From Dysgonomonas sp. (lineage in GTDB: Bacteria; Bacteroidota; Bacteroidia; Bacteroidales; Dysgonomonadaceae), in assembly GCA_003523545.1 (NCBI GenBank), contig DQAM01000039.1:1-9984 (forward strand): 9,984 nt of DNA, in the 5' to 3' direction. A model generated the notes under the pieces. That model made no database searches. It was not told the origin of the DNA and saw only the letters and a list, made by a program, of their open reading frames with translations. A program made the position numbers and the translations under genes. The number at the start of each line of letters is the position of its first letter. Position 1 is the stretch's first letter. Of this stretch, positions 7,135 to 9,984 are shown piece after piece.

Positions 7135-8739
7135 ATGATGCGGTCTTTGCTCCTTGTTTCCGTACTTTTATACCTGACACCATTATCTTCACAGACGGCT
7201 TATAAGTTTAGAGTACAGCTGAAAGATAAAGGGGGGGGTTCTTATAGTATAGAAAAACCAGAAGAGTTCTTATCGAAAAGAGCAATTGAAAGAAGAAAAA
7301 GGCAGAATATTAAAATCGACACATCCGACTTACCTATATCCGGAAAATATATTGAAACAATTGAAAGCTTTGGCTGCCTGACCGTAGCAAAAAGTAAATG
7401 GATGGAGACTGTAACCATACATTGCGAAGACAGCTCTATAATCAGGGAGATCAGGGAACTGGAATTTGTGGATAGGGCAGATTGTGTCTGGATAGGTTTT
7501 ACAATAGCTTCTATATCTGGACAATCATTTCAAAATACTTCGGAAATACGCAGCTCAACAATGCCGCATACTTATTACGGATATGGATTTGACCAGGTCA
7601 AAACCGTAAACGGCCATATTTTACATCACGACGGATACTATGGAGAAGGGATGCAGATTGCAGTTATGGATGCCGGATTTGCAGGGATTGACGATCATCC
7701 CTTGTCAACGACCATGAACATATTAGGCAGTAAAGATTTTGTATTTGAGCCGGGCGGAGAATCAGAACACGGATTTGAGGTATTGACATTAATGGCTTCG
7801 GATAGTCCCGGAAAGTATACCGGAACAGCACCTAAAGCCGGATATTGGCTATTCCGTACCGAAGACGGAAGAACCGAAAGCCCCGTTGAAGAAGATTATT
7901 GGATCGCAGCGGTCGAATATGCAGACAGCGCGGGTGTAGACCTTATAAACAGTTCGATCGGCTATATGAAATTTGATCACCCTTTTAAAAGTTATACATG
8001 GAACGATTTAGACGGAAAGACTGCTTTTATAACAAGAGCAGCAAATATAGCTGCAAGTAAAGGTATATTTCTGGTCAACAGTGCCGGCAACGAGCGGATG
8101 ACCGAATGGGAAAAAATTGTTTTTCCGGCAGATGCAGAACATGTGCTGACTGTCGGCGCTGTAAATAAAGATTCCATTGTTTCTATATTCAGTTCGACCG
8201 GTTCAACAGCTGACGGAAGGGTTAAACCAGATATTGCAGCATTGGGGAATAGCATTACCTTCTTAAACAATAAGGGAGAAATTTACAGGTCATACGGAAC
8301 TTCATATTCTTCTCCGGTTATGTGCGGACTTGCCGCCTGCCTTTGGGAAGCCTTCCCCGGTTTAACAAATTACGAATTGCTGGATATAATCCGGAAATCT
8401 TCCCACCGTAATTCTTCTCCTGACGAATATTCGGGTTACGGGATACCCAACATGGAACGGGCCTTTAAATTAGCCGATAATGCGACTTCGGGCATAGAAC
8501 ATCTAGTAGACGACAAGCAGAATTTTAAGGTATATTCTGATAACGGATATATAAAGATCGAAAATAAGGCAGAAATATATCCTTGTCATATAAGTATATA
8601 TTCTCTCGATGGAAAACTTATTTTGAAAGGGAATCTGACACAAAACCAACAAAATTTTTACGTCCCTAAAACAAGTAAAATAGTGATTGTAAATCTGCAA
8701 GCCGGAAAAAATAATTATTCTATAAAAGTGAATCTCTAA
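7135..8739 (+). CDS. Secreted subtilisin-family (S8) serine protease with a T9SS-like C-terminal tail
   Basis: The 534-residue tandem paralogue of the previous gene starts 12 bases after it. It has a signal peptide (about 1-20, ending SSQ), the same propeptide-like region and an S8 domain with Asp179 (AVMDAG), His212 (SEHGFEVL), Asn319 (SAGNER) and Ser390 (GTSYSSP). The added tail (about 453-534) has the look of a type A Por/T9SS sorting domain, with FKVYSDNGYIKIEN, then HISIYSLDGKLILKG, then a closing IVNLQAG...YSIKV strand. If so, it is exported across the outer membrane and anchored or released there. An 8-G run (7231-7238) encodes Gly33-35. One base more or fewer would lead to TAG at 7245 or 7250. 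Two start codons stand side by side (7135 and 7138) and either is possible. Protease identity is firm; the tail assignment is probable. Confidence 0.92.
   Translation: MMRSLLLVSVLLYLTPLSSQTAYKFRVQLKDKGGGSYSIEKPEEFLSKRAIERRKRQNIKIDTSDLPISGKYIETIESFGCLTVAKSKWMETVTIHCEDSSIIREIRELEFVDRADCVWIGFTIASISGQSFQNTSEIRSSTMPHTYYGYGFDQVKTVNGHILHHDGYYGEGMQIAVMDAGFAGIDDHPLSTTMNILGSKDFVFEPGGESEHGFEVLTLMASDSPGKYTGTAPKAGYWLFRTEDGRTESPVEEDYWIAAVEYADSAGVDLINSSIGYMKFDHPFKSYTWNDLDGKTAFITRAANIAASKGIFLVNSAGNERMTEWEKIVFPADAEHVLTVGAVNKDSIVSIFSSTGSTADGRVKPDIAALGNSITFLNNKGEIYRSYGTSYSSPVMCGLAACLWEAFPGLTNYELLDIIRKSSHRNSSPDEYSGYGIPNMERAFKLADNATSGIEHLVDDKQNFKVYSDNGYIKIENKAEIYPCHISIYSLDGKLILKGNLTQNQQNFYVPKTSKIVIVNLQAGKNNYSIKVNL
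7231..7238 (+). repeat. Poly-G tract (G8) in the second protease gene
   Basis: Eight consecutive G lie inside the propeptide-coding part (GGG GGG GGT). The paralogue has only GGGG at the matching place. With nine G the frame reads GGG GGG GGG TTC TTA then TAG (7245-7247). With seven it reads into TAG (7250-7252). A slip by one base either way would therefore switch the protease off. Confidence 0.75.
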
Positions 8740-8757
8740 TATTAACAGACATAAACA

Positions 8758-9414
8758 ATGAAAACGGAGGTCAATAACATTACTCTTCATTACAAAAAAA
8801 CAGGAAAAGGGAAACCGCTTCTTTTGCTGCATGGCAACGGTGAAGATTTACATATCTTCGACCCCTTAGCCGACCGCCTCAAAAAAGACTACACTGTATA
8901 TCAGATTGACAGCCGTAACCATGGCAACAGTTCTAAAACTGACGACTACAGCTATCAAAGCATGGCGCAGGATATATTTTGTTTTATAAAAGATTTGAAC
9001 TTAACAGATGTATCGGTTGTTGGATTCAGTGACGGGGCAATTATCGCTCTTATGCTCGCTATCGAAAATAAAGAATTATTCCGTAAAATGATTCTGCTGG
9101 GTCCAAATCTGAAACCGACAGATTTTAAAAAGAAAGAATACAATTATCTGACACAACAATATGAAAAGACAAAAGACCCTTTAATAAAGCTGATGCTGGA
9201 ACAACCCGATATAAATCCGGAGGAACTAAAGAAAATACAAAATCCTGCATTAGTAGTCGGAGGACAGTACGATATATTTTACAGGAAAGTTTTTACAGAC
9301 ATAGCAAATACTATTCCCGGCGCAAGCCTGAAAATAGTGAAAAGACACGACCACGGAAGTTATATTATCGGCTCGGATATGCTGTATGAAGATATAAAAG
9401 GTTTTTTACAATAA
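8758..9414 (+). CDS. Alpha/beta-fold hydrolase
   Basis: The 218-residue single-domain protein has no signal peptide and is probably cytoplasmic. Alpha/beta-hydrolase marks are LLLLHGNG (21-28, oxyanion-hole loop), the SRNHGNS segment (52-58), the nucleophile elbow GFSDGA (89-94, Ser91), Asp172 in VVGGQYDIF and a C-terminal His199 in RHDHGS, giving a plausible Ser-Asp-His triad. It is slightly shorter than the usual 250-300 residues because the cap region is small. It begins 18 bases after the second protease and ends 4 bases before the YjbQ gene, so it is probably co-transcribed with both. Many small esterases, lipases and C-C hydrolases share this pattern. The substrate cannot be named. Confidence 0.9.
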   Translation: MKTEVNNITLHYKKTGKGKPLLLLHGNGEDLHIFDPLADRLKKDYTVYQIDSRNHGNSSKTDDYSYQSMAQDIFCFIKDLNLTDVSVVGFSDGAIIALMLAIENKELFRKMILLGPNLKPTDFKKKEYNYLTQQYEKTKDPLIKLMLEQPDINPEELKKIQNPALVVGGQYDIFYRKVFTDIANTIPGASLKIVKRHDHGSYIIGSDMLYEDIKGFLQ

Positions 9415-9418
9415 AATT

Positions 9419-9829
9419 ATGGTTTCGCAAGTAAAGTTTTCTTTAAAGTCACGAAGCAGAGGATTTCATCTTATTACTCACGAAATCCTGCAGCATCTGC
9501 CGGAATTGCCCGATTCGGGTTTATTGAATGTGTTTATCAAGCATACTTCCGCAGCATTGACTATCAATGAGAATGCCGACCCCGACGTACGTCACGATAT
9601 GGAAAGCATCTTCAACCGCCTTGTAAAAGAACGCGAGCCTTATTATATCCATACACTTGAAGGAGACGACGATATGCCCGCACACGCCAAATCTACATTG
9701 GCAGGCGTAAGCCTTACTATTCCTATTACTAATGGCCGCCTTAATCTGGGAACCTGGCAGGGAATATATTTATGCGAATTTCGAAACCATGGCGGAAGCC
9801 GGAAAATAATAGCAACCATAATCAGCTAA
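9419..9829 (+). CDS. YjbQ family protein (UPF0047, 'secondary thiamine-phosphate synthase' family)
   Basis: The 136-residue protein matches the whole length of the UPF0047/YjbQ family. The signature blocks are HTSAALTINENADPDVR (42-58), HTLEGDDDMPAHAKSTLAG (78-96, with the conserved His78 and His89) and LGTWQGIYLCEFR (110-122). Family members form compact oligomers. Some weakly complement thiamine-phosphate synthase mutants, which gave the family its name, but the physiological reaction is unclear. No thiamine genes are nearby, so the context does not support a thiamine role. It starts 4 bases after the alpha/beta-hydrolase stop and is the last gene of the plus-strand run in this window. Confidence 0.95.
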   Translation: MVSQVKFSLKSRSRGFHLITHEILQHLPELPDSGLLNVFIKHTSAALTINENADPDVRHDMESIFNRLVKEREPYYIHTLEGDDDMPAHAKSTLAGVSLTIPITNGRLNLGTWQGIYLCEFRNHGGSRKIIATIIS

Positions 9830-9916
9830 AAAACATTTTTTATTAATTCGGATACATATATATTGTTTTAGCTAAGAAAAATCTAATATTGTTAACTTAC
9901 AAAAAAAATTGAGGAT

Positions 9917-9981
9917 TGTCATCCTGCCATAGGAAGGATCTTATTTCCCAAAAGAGAGATGCTTCGTACCTCAGCATGACA
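9917..9981. repeat. Imperfect palindromic intergenic repeat (REP/MITE-like)
   Basis: The ends TGTCATCCTG (9917-9926) and CAGCATGACA (9972-9981) are inverted copies with one mismatch. An inner pair, GAAGGATCT and AGATGCTTC, is also inverted with one mismatch, so about 65 bases can fold into one long interrupted hairpin. The 'GTCATCCTG...AAGGATCT...GAGAT.CTTC...CTCAG.ATGAC' pattern resembles a widespread family of short interspersed repeats in bacterial intergenic regions. That link is from memory. It lies 87 bases after the YjbQ stop and may also stop transcription. Confidence 0.65.
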
Positions 9982-9984
9982 AAA

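Noticed and set aside
9828..9841. AAAAAACATTTTTT after the YjbQ stop as a terminator
   Set aside because: It is a stem of A-T pairs only with a 2-base loop, too weak to call.
1..9984. A defence system, CRISPR array, secretion island or prophage
   Set aside because: All genes belong to recognised envelope, protease, transport or general hydrolase families. No nuclease, transposase, integrase or regular direct-repeat array was seen.

Overview
The window looks like chromosomal DNA of a Bacteroidales bacterium. The evidence is an AT-rich base composition, a textbook Bacteroidetes promoter (TTTG, 20 bases, TATATTTG) ahead of the transglycosylase gene, little Shine-Dalgarno signal, a GSCFA-domain protein typical of this phylum, and a C-terminal tail resembling a type IX secretion (Por) sorting domain on one protease. 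That tail argues for a T9SS-bearing lineage (Porphyromonadaceae/Dysgonomonadaceae-like) rather than Bacteroides proper. This placement is inference.

Left part (1-3363, all minus strand): a compact three-gene operon, transcribed right to left. It encodes an MltF-like lytic transglycosylase lipoprotein, a secreted M28 metallopeptidase (7-base gap) and a GSCFA-domain SGNH-like protein (3-base gap). All three suggest envelope or periplasmic work. The GSCFA frame is broken by an apparent one-base deletion near 118-122. The family-like C-terminus continues in another frame to the window edge.

Middle (3364-5757): a 353-base AT-rich intergenic stretch holds the operon promoter interleaved with a strong 12-bp-stem hairpin that looks like the terminator of the next gene. 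That gene (3717-5570, minus) is a full-length MsbA-type ABC half-transporter. A 187-base divergent spacer (5571-5757) follows. It carries mutually exclusive inverted repeats in the ABC leader and a -7 box for the plus-strand genes.

Right part (5758-9829, all plus strand): a likely operon of two tandemly duplicated subtilisin-family (S8) proteases, an alpha/beta hydrolase and a YjbQ-family protein, with gaps of 12, 18 and 4 bases. Only the second protease has the extra ~80-residue sorting-like tail. It also carries an 8-G tract where any one-base slip leads to a stop within a few codons, a plausible on/off switch. The window ends in a ~65-base imperfect palindrome of the 'GTCATCCTG...CAGNATGAC' intergenic repeat type.

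No CRISPR array, defence island, transposase, integrase, rRNA or tRNA is visible. The genes are ordinary for this group. The points worth checking are the frameshift, the G tract, the paralogue asymmetry, the overlapping terminator/promoter and the structured leader.
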